Shown: positions 50,861 through 63,686 of the stretch, one piece after another | Layout: each line of letters begins with the position of its first letter | Position numbering within the stretch: the stretch's first letter is position 1 | Assembly: GCA_036971715.1 (NCBI GenBank) | Contig: JAVHJL010000001.1 | Span: forward strand, 124,001 to 188,000 | DNA from: Arthrobotrys musiformis | Taxonomy: Eukaryota > Ascomycota > Orbiliomycetes > Orbiliales > Orbiliaceae | Direction: 5' to 3' | Length of the DNA: 64,000 bases | The notes under the pieces: generated by a model | Databases searched by the model: none | What the model was told of the DNA's origin: nothing | The model's input: the letters and a program-made list of their open reading frames with translations, nothing else | Translations under genes and position numbers: made by a program

Positions 50861-52104
50861 TTTTGTAATGAGGTGGTGTCCCGGGCGGGTGGCTGCGCCA
50901 GAAAAGAAGGAATCGTCGGGATCAGACCATGCATCCTCGTAGGCCCCTTCCCTGGCCGTCAACCTTGTTTCTTCAACCTTTCAAACTATTGGCTGATATT
51001 CATGGCATCCATCAAAAAAGGTAGTCAACGCATTGTGGCATCAGCATCAAAGGTCCGAAGGCAAACAACGCATATTGTTGAAAAAAAATACCACAAACCT
51101 TGGCGATCGCAGGATTGGTACTTCGTAGCTTAGCTTAGGTACGTATCGTAACTGAATTCTTATTAAATCGATCGCGATCATTAGCTTAATTGTTTCCAGA
51201 TGTACTATCTACTTAAGTAAGTATTAGTATCTTAATAGCGTCTGCGAGGGCTCTGAAATCAAAACATGAACCGAAATTATACTTTGGCTTTTAATTCAAT
51301 TGCTAACGCACTTCCGTTACCGTCGACCCTGGAGAATTTAAAGTCTGAATCCATCTCCCCAACTGTTCCGTTTTCATCATTGCCCAAGACTACCCTCAGC
51401 TCAGGTTTTATAAAAGTTTTATAGACGTCTTTATACACCCCTTTCTAGACCATAATACCACCTCTTGGAATAAATAGTAACCCCCGCTTTCCTACTAGAT
51501 CACATGCTATACATATATCCGGTAGATTTTCGCTGGTTGACAAAAATAAGTCGAAGGGGGACCTGTCTAGACCTTCACCAATCAAACAAAACATCAGTAT
51601 GCACACGTGACGAGATGGTAGCAGATACAACTTTGTCAGCTGGGGAAGGAAAATACGTAATCCCCTCTTCAATTAAATCCCCGATCTCTCGATCGATCGG
51701 TCATACAAACCTTCAGTTTGGTTCATCAGACAAAACCTAGATTTTGGGTATATATACCCCTATACATAAGGTACATATAAAGGAAATCCCAGACGGTACC
51801 CATAAAGAGATACAATGTGTATTATCCCAAAGAGTATACTTGAAACTCCGAAGTTCCCACCAAGGGTTTTGATCCCCCGGAAAACCGAGCAGACTTCTTT
51901 GATATACATCGTCAAGTTACCGACTACTATTACTCTACAAAACCTCACGTACCAAAAAGTCACATCCAGGAATCTACTATTTTAAGCCACTCTAGTCAAT
52001 TAAATAAATCACCTAACTGCTAGCCCCGGAAGCCTCGGGAATACTAAGACAAGACGATAAAATAACAGCTCTAGAGCTAAAGGAAATCGAAGGGGTATTA
52101 CAAA
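50861..52104. other. Intergenic region
   Basis: AT-rich DNA with no supportable gene. A few short inverted repeats such as CGATCGATCG occur near 51.7 kb. Confidence 0.45.
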
Positions 52105-52542
52105 ATGGTCCTCGGTCTCCCTTGCCAATTCGATTACCGCGACGTAACTTACGCCTTCCAACGCACATTCGGCCACCTCCTCCCTCGCCGTCTCCAAAAC
52201 CGAGATATAATTAACGGACCCTACGACAATAATCGACACGACGATAACCCTCCAACATCACCGGGCGGTTACAACACTTCATCTGACCAAGTTGGAAGGA
52301 TTCAAGCAAGGGAGCATGAACAGATTACCGCTGGAAGCGTTAGTGGCGCGGATGTATATTACAATCCTTATGGGAGGAATGCCGATGGAAATATAGATGG
52401 TGGAGAAGGGAGCCAAATAAGGAGGAAGAAGGAAGTTGGGTGGGATCAGGGGGTTGTTGGTGGAGGGGGAGAAGGAGCCGGGGGAGGAAGAAGGATTAGT
52501 GGTTCGAAGAGTAAGAGAGTTAGTATCAGTAGGGCTGTTTGA
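52105..52542 (+). CDS. Hypothetical Gly/Asn-rich protein
   Basis: A single open frame of 145 aa with a good start context (AAAATGG). Residues 1-35 are ordinary (MVLGLPCQFDYRDVTYAFQR). The rest is Asn/Asp- then Gly-rich and ends in a basic Ser/Arg tail (SGSKSKRVSISRAV). No domain is recognised. A longer frame on the opposite strand overlaps but is compositionally less convincing. It could be a small lineage-specific protein or non-coding. Confidence 0.33.
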   Translation: MVLGLPCQFDYRDVTYAFQRTFGHLLPRRLQNRDIINGPYDNNRHDDNPPTSPGGYNTSSDQVGRIQAREHEQITAGSVSGADVYYNPYGRNADGNIDGGEGSQIRRKKEVGWDQGVVGGGGEGAGGGRRISGSKSKRVSISRAV

Positions 52543-54978
52543 ACTAGTACTATCACGAGCATGTGATTTAATAAAGCGAAGAAGGGCGGCTATGAGAATT
52601 TTCGAGGGGGTTAGATGAATATACTGGTATCGCGGGAAGAAATCATGCAGGCATGCGTTTGTGGTGTGTATCTTATTTCTGTAATGTTCATAGTCTAAAC
52701 CAATCTTACTATAGCTATCTTCTTTCTGTTCCCTAAATTTAGCCAATTTCAAAAATGATATCTCTGAAGTTAATTTGTGTAAAATCGATCCTGGTTGACT
52801 CATCTATTGTCCAACAATCTAGGTTCAGCCTTCTATAGCTACATGGGCGTTAAAATCAATTGAATCCATATATAGAGCACTTAGGTGGTGGATATTTGAT
52901 TTCATTAGCTAGTGCTCGGAATACAATAGAGCCTCACTACGACAAACAATAGGGCTAGGGCTTCGTAATAATGCCAATGATGATCGATGATCGGACGGAA
53001 GCAACCGTAGCGGCTATGTGGAGAACCTCAAAACAAAATGAAAAATAAGGTGAAGTCCCACGGTAGCATCTCCTTCTTTCCTAGACGCCGGTTAACCACA
53101 ATTGTATTGCCGTAGCTATTGGGGTGCCCGGAATCAGAGTAGTTTATGCAGTTCAGTTTCATCTCGAGATCTCCTGCATTGTGCTCATGGAAGCATAGCT
53201 ACCTAAGCTTATAAGAACCCCCTTGCTAGTGGAGGCGGTTAGCTATCGAGCTAGTTGGTAGCTACCAGATAAACTCAAATCCATGGAGAAGCTAGAAATC
53301 TGACGTGGCAAGCGATCTAAGGCTGAAATAATGTAGTGCAATAAAAAATTCGAAACTTCGCAAATAGGGGTAATTAACCTCATGAGCTCATCGACGAAAG
53401 GTCTGCTAGGGTTCGTTCTGTTGGTGTTTCAATTCGGTGGTTGAGAAAAGGGGAGCTTATCATTGTAAAAAAGGCTGGCGCTTATATTTCGAGCTTGTTA
53501 CCTGTTGGAGGCTCCGAAACCCGAGTGCCTTGGCCTCGGTACCGAAAAATCCTGGAGGGTGGGCATTCCACACCAAGTCGATGCGCAAATCCCATAGTTG
53601 CAAGAAAGGCTGTGATAGGTGTTTATGACTTCGTTTCCGCGGCTAGAGGAAACTAACCGAGAGCCAGGAATTTGGACCATGCCACGATCAGTGATCGAGG
53701 AGTGGGGATCGAATCGAGATTTCCGGTCGGGATATTCCGCATACTCGTGGCACAGTTGCCCATGCGAAGATGCTAAGACGTGGCAAAGAGAGCTCGATAA
53801 CGTCAATCTAGCGAAGCTTCATAGCTTTCTCGTTTGGGAGCTCGTAATGGTAGAAACCTATACCTGTATACCTAACTTAAGTGCATACTACCTTGAAAGT
53901 CAACGTTACTCAAGTCTAGACGCCCTTAAGCCTTTAATATCATGATCTCGCGTGAATTCAGGTTTTGTGTTGTCCGAGACGTCGAATGTCAACTCAACAC
54001 AATTCCAAGCCTGGCCATCATATGATGTTACACAGACTGTTCTTGCAGCGCGAGGTGCTGTCACGACCGCCAGCCGTCGATACTAGATTTCGATGGAAAT
54101 TTGGATTCAAGGACCTACTTAGCCTTAGCGATGAGTCGACTGTGTAAGCCCGATGTCTTGTTTAGCCGTCAAGACCACACCTGTCAAAGAAATGATCGAG
54201 ATGCATCATGCATGTGCAAAAAATGTTTCTTGAATCCTAGATTGGCTATGAGCGGCCAGACCGATATATAACTAGGTACTTATTTATTAATAGAATCGAG
54301 CATCAATCTATTTAATAGCTAATCTGAAAGAGAGAGAGAAAGAGACACTGCCAAACTAGATATGCATATCGGACATCACTAAAATGTGTTACTTCGCAAG
54401 AACCTGTATCTAAACATACTTTTGTTTCTTTATGCGTTCTGACTTCACAAAAAAAACGAAAGGCAACGCTAGGGTTCGGATACATATCCGCTCGGTGGCA
54501 TTGCATTGGTCAAGTAGGAAACATGATCAGATGGACTTTACCCCTTTCTCCCGCGACGATTCGCGGTGCGAATGGCTCTAGAACAAAACAATATTGGGCG
54601 ACTAACAAGGAATATGGCCACCGCTTCAAACGAGACTATATGAAACTACAGAGACAATTATTGACCACTACTATAGCACTTTTCGTCGGTGGTCCCCGTG
54701 GCCAACCATGTTGACCATATGTTACGGTTTCAATAGCAGGTTGCCAGTCATGAAAGGAGAAGTCCGATGGCTAATTAGACAATTCGGTAAAATAAGGTTT
54801 AGAAATTAATATATTCTTGACGATGAGGGGTTGCCTAACCTCAGGATTTCTCGAGGGTCCATAGCTCGAGCTAACGTTGGTTAACCGCTCGCCTCGACTG
54901 GCCCGAAGACTGGGCGTGGCCGTGCTGACGAATTTTTTCCTAAGGGTCGATTTTGCGGAGTAAGGCTGCGGAAGGGCC

Positions 54979-55396
54979 ATGTCCCCAAACGAGCCAATCT
55001 GTCACAGATGCAGCGCCAAGAGTCCGACTGGATGCTCGCTTCGGTTTCACCAAGGGTCTGAGGAACACGAGGAACGTCACACCATTGAAGATTCAGATGA
55101 CTGGGCAAGGGGCCAGCTACTTGAGTATCTTGTGTTCATCAAATGCTGATACAGGAGGTCGGAGAATTCAAAAAACACGACTACCAGCCATCATTGGCAG
55201 ACGTACACACAGTACCCCCCCATCACCACGAAGCAAGCGGTTCATTACACCAGTGACATTCCTCCGCTGGGCTGGCAAGCACCGGGGATGCATGTCGAGG
55301 CATCTGATAGCCTCGCCCAATGACACCACCACGCATACTCTGATATGGGGACAGTGCGGTCGTTTTTTTCGACCTTCCCCATGCTGGAAAAGAATT
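54979..55396 (+). pseudogene. Possible coding relic, Cys-rich start
   Basis: ATG at 54979 opens 56 codons starting MSPNEPICHRCSAKSPTGC (a C-x2-C-x7-C cluster) and continuing with an acidic helix-like stretch to TGA at 55147. In the same frame, protein-like sequence seems to continue (DIPPLGWQAPGMHVEASDS) to further stops at about 55320 and 55396. This pattern suggests a broken gene, but the evidence is compositional only. Confidence 0.2.
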
Positions 55397-55958
55397 GATT
55401 CGTAGACTCGTTACCGTTTTGAAACTTTTAGAGTAAGATCCATGGATGTCCTCGATTAAAGCACTTATCCAAAGACCCTCCCACTATCCTCCTGCTCCAG
55501 TAGGAATTCTCGCAAACATTAAGCACTTCACAACGGTTGTTCCCCAGACCTTACCCGTAGTAAATTCAAAACGCCATCTGATCTTGATTTTTTACTAGAT
55601 TTTTCTTTGGTGATGGTTTCTCTTGAGGGAGCTAAATCGCGACGAGTTGCTCAATATGTCGTTTAGTATATGCCGACAGGGGTATGGGGCTCGGGTTTGT
55701 AGCAGGAATGTCGACAGCCACGTACCTTGCATCCTCCAAGCCGGAGGGTTTCGATATGAGCCCCACGCTAAACAAAACGTTTGAAGGCAAGTAAACTCGG
55801 GTGTTCCGATTTAGAGTATTAACTTGCAGCAGCTTGCATTCAATACATAAAGGCTGGCAGATCCCGCTGCCTCATCCCATTCCTTCTTTACCACCACCAA
55901 GCTTAGCGGCCTTGCATTCTTCGGTCAATCATCTTTTCACTTCAACACGCTAGTCGTG

Positions 55959-56160
55959 CTTTCTTTCTTTTTTTCTTTCGTTCTATCTCTTCTGTCTTTT
56001 TCTAAAAAGTTATTATATAATCTCATCGCTGTGCGATTTGTCCATTATCTCGGTTTTTCAGCCATCATTCTTTATATAACTTTTTAACGGGACAAAGAGG
56101 CAGCGCCTTTTTCCAGCCATCTTATCGGAGTCTTTCATTCTTTAAGATCTGATATAAAAA
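55959..56160 (+). promoter_or_regulatory. CT-rich tract and TATA box of the subtilisin gene
   Basis: A long pyrimidine tract (55959-56003) is followed by TATAAAAA at 56153-56160, about 206 bp before the ATG. CT-rich blocks near transcription starts are common in strongly expressed fungal genes. The function is inferred. Confidence 0.45.
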
Positions 56161-56366
56161 GGTACGAGCTTATCCTTATCAACGCTTCGCCTGGATTCTT
56201 TTGGCCGCCATAAACCTGTGGTGCCGGTATCACCAGCAATAGGCTGGACCCTTCTCGTGATCTCTAACTAATCTTTGGCCCTTATTACAGCATCTTATTT
56301 TTTTCATTTTTCTTTCTCATTTTAATTTATCAGTACCCAGTCGTCGATCGACTCGTATTATTCAAG

Positions 56367-57835
56367 ATGAAGTCCTTTGCCATTATTTCCACCACCTTCC
56401 TCCTCGCCGCCCTTCCTTCCTCTTTCGCCGCCCCTACCGCCTCCAATGAAGTCAGTGCTCGGTGGTTCAAGCCTGACGATGAGCCCACTGTAAAGGCAGC
56501 TCAAGTTGGTGCGGAGACTCAAGATGACGATGCGGATGATGATTACGTTGTTATCATGGCCGAGGGTGAAACCCGGCCTTGGGCTGAGATTTTTGCAGAG
56601 ATGGGGTACAACGCCACTGAATCGAAGACATTCGGTAGTAACATAAGAGGTTTCACCACCAAAATGAAGAAGTCAACGGGTGTTAGCATGTTCTCTCTTT
56701 CGAATGTCGCTATCGTTGAGAAGAACGTCATCTATAAGGCTGCTGTCATGCCTATGGTCTCAGAGCCAAAGAATATGCCTCGGAGCCTCGTTAAGGAGAG
56801 CTTGAGACTCAGCTCTTTAGCCAAGAGACAGAACGGCCAGCAGGTTTTTATCGAGCAGAGCACTGCCCCATGGGGTCTTCAGCGAATTTCTAGCGACCAA
56901 ACCGTCCAGGCTAATGGCCGCCGAGACACCGACTTGACCTTCAAGTATCGATTTGATCAGGCTTCTGGCTCCGGTGTTGATGTCTACGTTTTGGATACCG
57001 GTCTCAACGTTAACCACGTTGATTTCGTTGGAAGAGCCCGATCAGGCTTCAGTGTTGACGGAAGCACCGGTGCGAACGATGCACAGGGACATGGGTAAGC
57101 TCTAAAAAATCCCTTTCCTAGCTACAGAACAGTGTCAACTAATATTTTCATAGTACCCATACGGCTGGAACAGTCGGTTCTAGGACTTTCGGTGTCGCGA
57201 AGAACGTCAATCTTATTGGCATTAAGGTCCTCGGGGATAACGGCTCTGGCTCTATTGCCGGTATCGTCAGCGGTATCGATTCCGTCATAATTGAACATGG
57301 CAAGCGTTCGCGGGACGCCACTTTCCAAGGATCCGTTATCAGCATGTCTCTTGGTGGTGACGGTCTTCCCCAGGCCATGTTTATCGCCCTTCAAAAGGCC
57401 TCCCAAGCTGGTATCCATATCTCCGTCGCCGCTGGTAATGAAAATCAGGATGCCTGCAATACCTCCCCGGCTGGTTTCTCCCGTCAGCTCCCAATTATCT
57501 CGGTTGGTGCCACTGATATCGATGACGCTCGTGCTTCTTTCTCCAACTTCGGCAACTGCGTTGATATCCACGCCCCTGGTGTTGATATTGTCAGCACTTT
57601 CAGCACCAGCAACACTGCCACTCGATCCCTTCAAGGAACATCTATGGCTTGCCCCCACGTTACTGGCATGATTGCAGACCTCCTCGTTTTGAACCCCAAC
57701 CTTAGACAAAACCCCACTGGTATGAAGAACCTTCTCATCTCCATGGCCCAGCAAGGTGTCATCAGAGCTGGTAACAACGTTCCAAGGGGTGGCCAAGTCT
57801 TGCTGAACAGCGGTTTCCCTGGCGTTCCTGCTTAA
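56367..57835 (+). CDS. Secreted subtilisin-like serine protease (S8A, proteinase K type)
   Basis: Two exons (56367-57094, 57154-57835) give 469 aa. The 59-nt intron (GTAAGC donor, CTAAT branch, CATAG acceptor) interrupts the codon after the catalytic His. The signal peptide is MKSFAIISTTFLLAALPSSF. An inhibitor_I9 propeptide follows (about residues 55-130, with DYVVIMAEGE), and the mature enzyme probably starts near residue 150-160 after a KR. The catalytic triad is Asp210 (VYVLDTGLN), His242 (GHGTHTAGT) and Ser406 (GTSMACPHVTG). The oxyanion Asn lies in VAAGNEN. Such enzymes degrade extracellular protein, and some fungi use them on insect or nematode cuticle. The length fits the family, and there is no C-terminal extension. 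Confidence 0.96.
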
Positions 57836-58540
57836 AGTGAAAAATAAACCAAAATAATCTTGTACATTCTTCCGTGGCGGTGATCATCTACCCCTCTACC
57901 CTCATAGCTTCTTTTCATTGTATTTTTATAGCGATATTTTCTTCTTTGCATCTTTTTTTTCTCTTCTTTTCTGTATCTGAATATACCCTACATTCAGCAT
58001 TCAGCATTTTCGCATTCATCTGGAGTTTTTCTGAGCGGTTTTACTATCAATGAAAGCATTTCAAGATTATTTATTCTCGTGGCTCACTCAAACACTTCGT
58101 GTTCCAATTAGTTAATGACCACATAAGCTATATAAGCCTATGGTTATATTTAGCCGCTAGTATACACCCGAATCTGAGAGCGATACTATACCCGGATTAG
58201 GTACATTTCTCCTACACTCTGAAAATGAATCCCTCAGCATGCATATACAATTGAGCAGCTCTGTGTGTTGCATTCTAAAGATTCATGTGTTGTGAGCGAC
58301 CAAAGTTTGGATCTAACAAACGGCAGACCTGTAGATTCGAATATTCGCGCTCCATGAATTCAGCTGCTCAGGTTGGTCTAGATCTCGTACCCAGCCTCCC
58401 ACAGTCGCCCACAGCCGTGTGAGCTCAGGTCAATCTCAATGAAACTCTGAAGATTTATTATATATATACACAAATATGAATTCAGGACATCAAGTTACAG
58501 ATTTCGAAAAACTGTTGAGAAGAATTGACAATTGACAGGA
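57836..58540. other. Intergenic region between convergent 3' ends
   Basis: The 3' flanks of the subtilisin gene (AATAAA just after the stop, near 57844) and the DUF3433 gene meet here. It contains the motif insertion at 58366-58430. Confidence 0.5.
58366..58430. mobile_element. Candidate 49-bp insertion with 8-bp direct repeats
   Basis: GCTCAGGT at 58366-58373 recurs at 58423-58430. The 49 bp between begin TGGTCTAGATCTCGTACCCAG, a slightly expanded form of the start seen at 5683 (TGGTCTCGTACCCAG). The insert lies about 110 bp beyond the 3' end of the DUF3433 gene. Its interpretation as a mini-element is inference, weaker than for the two 16-bp cases. Confidence 0.35.
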
Positions 58541-61500
58541 TTAACAAGGGTCGTAACTTTCGAGTAGAGGCTCTTTGTCAACTCCTAGTTGGCGAGATCC
58601 ATCACGACCTTTATACCAACCAAAACCATATGTGTACCCAAGTTTTTCAAGAACCTTCTCTCGTTGTGCGGTTGACATCGCCCAAGTATCAACGAGATCA
58701 TCCAACAGAGTACTATCCTGACAATAGGCAATCATGGATGCTAATGAAGTCGGCTGTCTCGGGAGATATCTTTTTCTTCGGAAAGTATAGACCAGAATAA
58801 GAGTAAGACAAAAGAGACTCAAGATAGCAAGCGATACTATAGTCAACGACGGCGACATTACCACCCTTTTCTCGTACTTGAATATTGACCCGCCAACATT
58901 CCCATCATTAGAACCTGTGTTACCTTCTAAAAATAGCTCATCCTTATTTTGGGCTGCGAATATGCTAAATGCTAAAGCAAATGCATCGCTGGCAAGCTTT
59001 CCCAACTCGACGGGGTCAAAATAGTTAACCCCTTCTTTCGCAAGGCGAGTCATTAGAAGACCTTCCCAGTCCTGTACCCTAGCTCCCGGGTTCGAAATAT
59101 ACGGACGAAATATGCTTGGCAACTGGAAGTTAAACCGTTCCTTGGAGAATCCTGGTTCAAGGTAGTCATCGATTTCCGATGAATTGCCTATCTTCTGATA
59201 CGAACGCACCTTTCCAAACCGATCTACCTCGACGCTGAAGTTCGCAACTGTAACCTTTGGCTGGCAAACCAATAGCGTTTGTTCCGGTTCGGCATCCAAA
59301 ACATACCCCTTTGCACTTCGCCTATACAGACGATGCGACCATGAAACGGGCACAATATTCCAACAAAGACTCTCCCTAACCGATTTCAAGCGCTCCTTTT
59401 CCTCGAATGAATCACGCTTATTGACGGATATGTGCACCAGTTTGTTGTCGTCATCTGAGGTGTCTTCGTATAGCTCCCCATAGTTGTCAATACTAGGGTA
59501 TGGCCATCTACCTAATGTAGCATTGTGGTAGTAAGGTGAGTCGTTTGTTGGTGCCGGCGGTCTATACCCAAATACCGTTCCACAGGGTAACATATCCGAG
59601 GGGTCCCCCTCGTATGTATTTGGGATTCGCAAAAAGGCGGTTGTTGTGCCGTTGTTAGTGTTATAGTACATATATTCTCCGTTGGTGCCGTTTAGGACGG
59701 GGCGGCATTCCATGCTACCACTAAATCCCACCGTAGTTGTGCGATAGAAGTCGAAGTCTACGCGGCCATTTAACTTAGCAACAGGTTCGACGGGCAAAAA
59801 CATATGTTCCCGAGTCGACCATGGTGGTAGTGGTATGTGCTCCGAGATATTCGCTCGAGCCGCAGCAAACGGGTCTAGAAAAACGTCTTGCCGTCGCATA
59901 AACTCCGAGTCATCCGTCTTCCAATAGTAAAACTCGCCTGGGATTACAGGCTTCACGACTTGAGGCTTAAAGTTCATTGCCGTCCCAACCGCTCGAACAT
60001 CTTCGAAGAAGATACCTGGCAATGTCACGGCGAGAAGGCTAACCAGGACTGTCATGAAGGACACGACGGAAAGTAGGAAGTCATGAGCAACTAGAGACCT
60101 TGCTATCAGGACCGATGGTATCGTTTGATACTTAAGAGACAAACTTCGCCCGGCGCTTACGTTCCTCTTAAGCAGATTGTAAAAGGGTTGAAGAACTGAG
60201 ATATCGCGGTTTATGGAAGCCCATATTGGCTCCAGTGCTGTGGCAACCAGAGTCGGAATGAAAGCCCATATTAAGTTGAACGTAAAGGAATCGTCGGAGA
60301 GAAGTGGAAGCCCCGCGCCCCGACTTTGTACGAAAAGGAAAACTATAAACCCCACTATGGCAATATGAGCTGTAAGGAACGAAACCCCTATTTTAAGTCG
60401 CAAATGAAAAGGAATCGTCTCCTCTTTTGGAGCAAGGGTTTGGGTTATAGTTTCTAGTACCATGTTAGTCTGATAAAACGGAAAATAAAACATCATATGG
60501 CTAGAAACTATTCGGTCTACTTACGAGGTTGAGGGGCTGCCATTTCATCGAGTTTGTAAACCACCCCTCCAGATGAGTCCTCCCAATATCCGAGATTCAA
60601 TTTACTTCCGCCAAGGTTTGTTTTTAATATTTTGGTGCTCGCCGTGTCTAGCCCTTTGAACTTCGAGGGTAGGCCGCTGCGGGCAATGAGAGCCATCGTA
60701 GCAGAGAGCGAATCCGGGTCGCTCTTCAATGCTGAACCCCTTTGGTAAGAATAAGCGCATAGTATCACACCCATTAGGAGCACCAAGCAAAGAAAGACAT
60801 CAGATACAATTGCAAAGGTCCGATCAAGAACTATCGCCTGACCTTGGACGAGTACTGTGCCAGTTGTCGTTCCGTTACTATAAGTCAAAAAAGCAGAACT
60901 CGTGCTCATCGCTAAGCTAAAAAAGTGCTTGTATGTCTTTTCGGTAGAATCCCGTAGGGTAGACCCATCAAGAAAGGCTTTCTTTGGGGTTGTCCCGTTA
61001 AACAGGGTATCTACAGCCTCGATCTTAGTATTCGCAAATACAGATATGTCTGAGCCCATAACTTCCTGAGTCCCACGGTTGAAGAGCGCGGCATCGAACG
61101 AGAGGAGGTCAATATCTTCTTTTCGGATGTACCTTCGGAAAATAGGAATAGACTTTCGCTCCAAAATAGCATGGGTGGTTGCATTGATAACCACGTCTTG
61201 TTGGAATTCCTGAACCCCTCTCAATTCACACAAAACAGACTTGAGCTCCACTCTCCTCTCAGTTCGGTTGAATTGGCCAAGAGTAGCCAAAGTTGTGGTG
61301 TTTCGGAAGCCACACCATTGGCTAATTTGCTGAGGCCGCCTCCAAGTATACCCGTAAGTGATATCGGCGGCGTCAGCATCTTCCTTGTCGAGGGTAAAGG
61401 TGCTCGTTATGTTGCAAAATTCATCTTGGAATCGATATGAGACAACGTGAGCGACAATTGCAACTTCTTCTTGAGGATGATTTCCACTAATCCTGATACT

Positions 61501-62623
61501 TGTTGTATTGGAGAACGATGGTTCTACACAATTAACATCCAACGTATAGAATAAATTACTCAAAGTCCAATTGCTTGAGAGATCAAAATCTCCATTTTGG
61601 AATGCTTTGGAAGGGACGACTGGAAGGAAACTGTCTCCATCGGCGGTGAACGCTGGCAAACTCCCATTGAGCTTACTGATAGTATACTCTGTGAAGAGGA
61701 ACTCGGGCGTTAAAGCCGAATCACTGCCGTTGATTGGTAGGAACTGAGCGGTAATATTAAAAGTGGTTTCAAATTCGGACGTCTTGTCGACGGTTGCAAG
61801 TATACTACTTTGCAGCGGGGTGACGATAAGAGTTGCAGTCAAGAATATTGTCGACGAAAGAAAAACACTCCAGTGCCTTTTAAAAAGTGCTCTAAATGGG
61901 ACGAGGAGAGGGAATTGATACTGATACTCCAAGAACAAAGCCTCCGAGTCTGCACCGGTTTCCCTAGATAGATCATAAAACGGCTCAAGCCGTTTACAAT
62001 CTAGGTCTACAACTGACCAAGCAATCCCATAAAGAACCGCAATTAAAGTTGGGAGGTACTGGATCGCGAAGTACTGTGCGAGGGGTAGATCGTCGATATC
62101 TTTCATAAAAAGCAACCCCCCGTTGCGATTGCTGAAATAATAGAGGGTTTCAATAATTATAATAAAAGATAGGGTCAAGATATTAAGAATGATAAGATAT
62201 GGAAGTCGAATCGTAAAAGGTTTCCAAAACTCCGTAGTATTGTGTCGGTTATGATCAGGTCCATTGGAGCCAGGGTGAGGATTCGGACTTGCCCCGGATT
62301 GAGCGAAAGGATATTGCGGAATACCGTACAGGAGTGACAGCGGGCGGAAAGCCGTCTCTATAAGCGTTGTCCTTGAAAAATCCGACCCCGCGTGAGACGT
62401 GGGTGTCGTAGGCCGTAAGGTCGTCGCCCCGTCCGACCGCTATCTCGTGTTGATGTTAAAGACTATATCATACGATAAAAATACATGGGAACAGCTTGGT
62501 CGCAGACTTACGCCAGGAGATTGTTGCCTTGATTGCATCGCTCTGGGAGGCAGAGGAGCCTCGCCTCTTGAACCTTTTTCCAAAGGCTTCCTTGATCTTG
62601 CTTTTGATTGCGAACTGTTTCAT
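58541..62623 (-). CDS. DUF3433-type multi-pass membrane protein with two repeats
   Basis: Three exons (62623-62512, 62357-60525, 60453-58541) give about 1285 aa. The second intron (GTAAGT, CTAAC branch, TAG) is firm. The first is tentative, as is the start (MKQFAIKSKIKEAFGKRFKR). Two copies of a fungal unit occur. Unit 1 has FWKPFTIRLPYLIIL, then LEPFYDLSRETGADSEALFL and FKRHWSVFLSS. Unit 2 has IPFHLRLKIGVSFL, then LQPFYNLLKRN and a similar membrane helix pair. Each unit carries a large loop with N-glycosylation sites, presumably extracytoplasmic, and further helices (IVSDVFLCLVLLMGVIL, LTIVSLAILSLFCLTLILVY). This order matches DUF3433 proteins, which are plentiful in ascomycetes and lack an assigned role. 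A plasma-membrane location is likely, and the function is unknown. Confidence 0.85.
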
Positions 62624-63686
62624 TTCGAATTCAGGGAATATCTCGATCGAGGTTGTCCAGCTAGCCAGTCCTGCCAGGTTGTGATGTACACGGTATACGT
62701 ATATACCAAACCAAAGCGCTTTCACCACAAGTGACTTAAGTACTTGGGGCAATGCTCTAGTTTAATTCAAGCTAACGGTACCGTAGAAAGTCTTGATCAA
62801 TTGAGGGGATGGGCTGATGTGATGAAAGAGTAAAAAATTGGTGCATCACAAGCATTATAGCATCGCGAGGGCATACGTACGACAGCGAACGAAGAGATTG
62901 AGTAGGTCCGGCCCCTAGGGCCCTTACTTCTTATATTCAGAGGCCCCACTGCTATCTATGTTGACATTCTATCGACAGTGTGCTTATTTCCCCAAGAGGA
63001 TTTAATATTTGCTTAAGCTAAGCTTATAAGGCTCTACTCGGTACAACGCCGTTGACGCGCTGTCCCACCCGCAGCGCCTGGTTACCAGCCTTGTCAATGA
63101 TCATGTCTCGATTTTAGTCGCGATAAAACTCCTCCGCATATTCACTAATGCGCCAATAGGAGGCACGGTGTGCGAAAGATTTATCGAATTGGCTATCACG
63201 GTAGGCTCAAGACACAATAGTCGGCGCTTCGAGAAACGAACCCTTGGCTATAGTTTGCACAAATTTGCGTTCAGATTGGGGGGTTTTTTTAGCCCTAAAA
63301 ATAGGAATTGCTTGAAATCCAACACTCGCAGAGGTTGAAAATCGACCTACCAACTCATCCTCATGTCAACCTCGTCCCGTAGACCGAATCACAACATGCA
63401 CCAGAAAGGGGTTAATTACCTTCCGAAATATTTGGTTCGTGGTTTTTTCCAAGAATTAGAAACATATGCAGTGTAGTGCTCAATAAAACACCCATGAAAC
63501 TTGTCACCCTACAATCGAAACACCGCACCTCTAGTCTATAGCGGCTACAATAAGATTGTTGTGTCGCTATTTTGGATTGGAACTTTAATAAGCGCAGGTA
63601 CTATTAGGTTAAACAGGAAATATATCAATATGTACATAAATGTAAGTATGTTTGAGTATGCTATTTGGGATACGTCGGTGCGGTTT
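62624..63686. other. Intergenic region
   Basis: About 1 kb between the DUF3433 gene start and the stop of the next minus-strand gene. It is the presumed DUF3433 promoter. No other feature was identified. Confidence 0.5.

Larger units (their letters stand above)
52543..56366. other. Intergenic region upstream of the subtilisin gene
   Basis: 3.8 kb without a firmly supportable gene. It contains one short Cys-containing frame at 54979-55149 that may be a relic. The last 450 bp look like a strong promoter and leader. Confidence 0.5.

Noticed and set aside
54953..55405. 150-codon plus-strand frame
   Set aside because: It has no domain. Another frame over the same interval looks more protein-like but is broken by stops.
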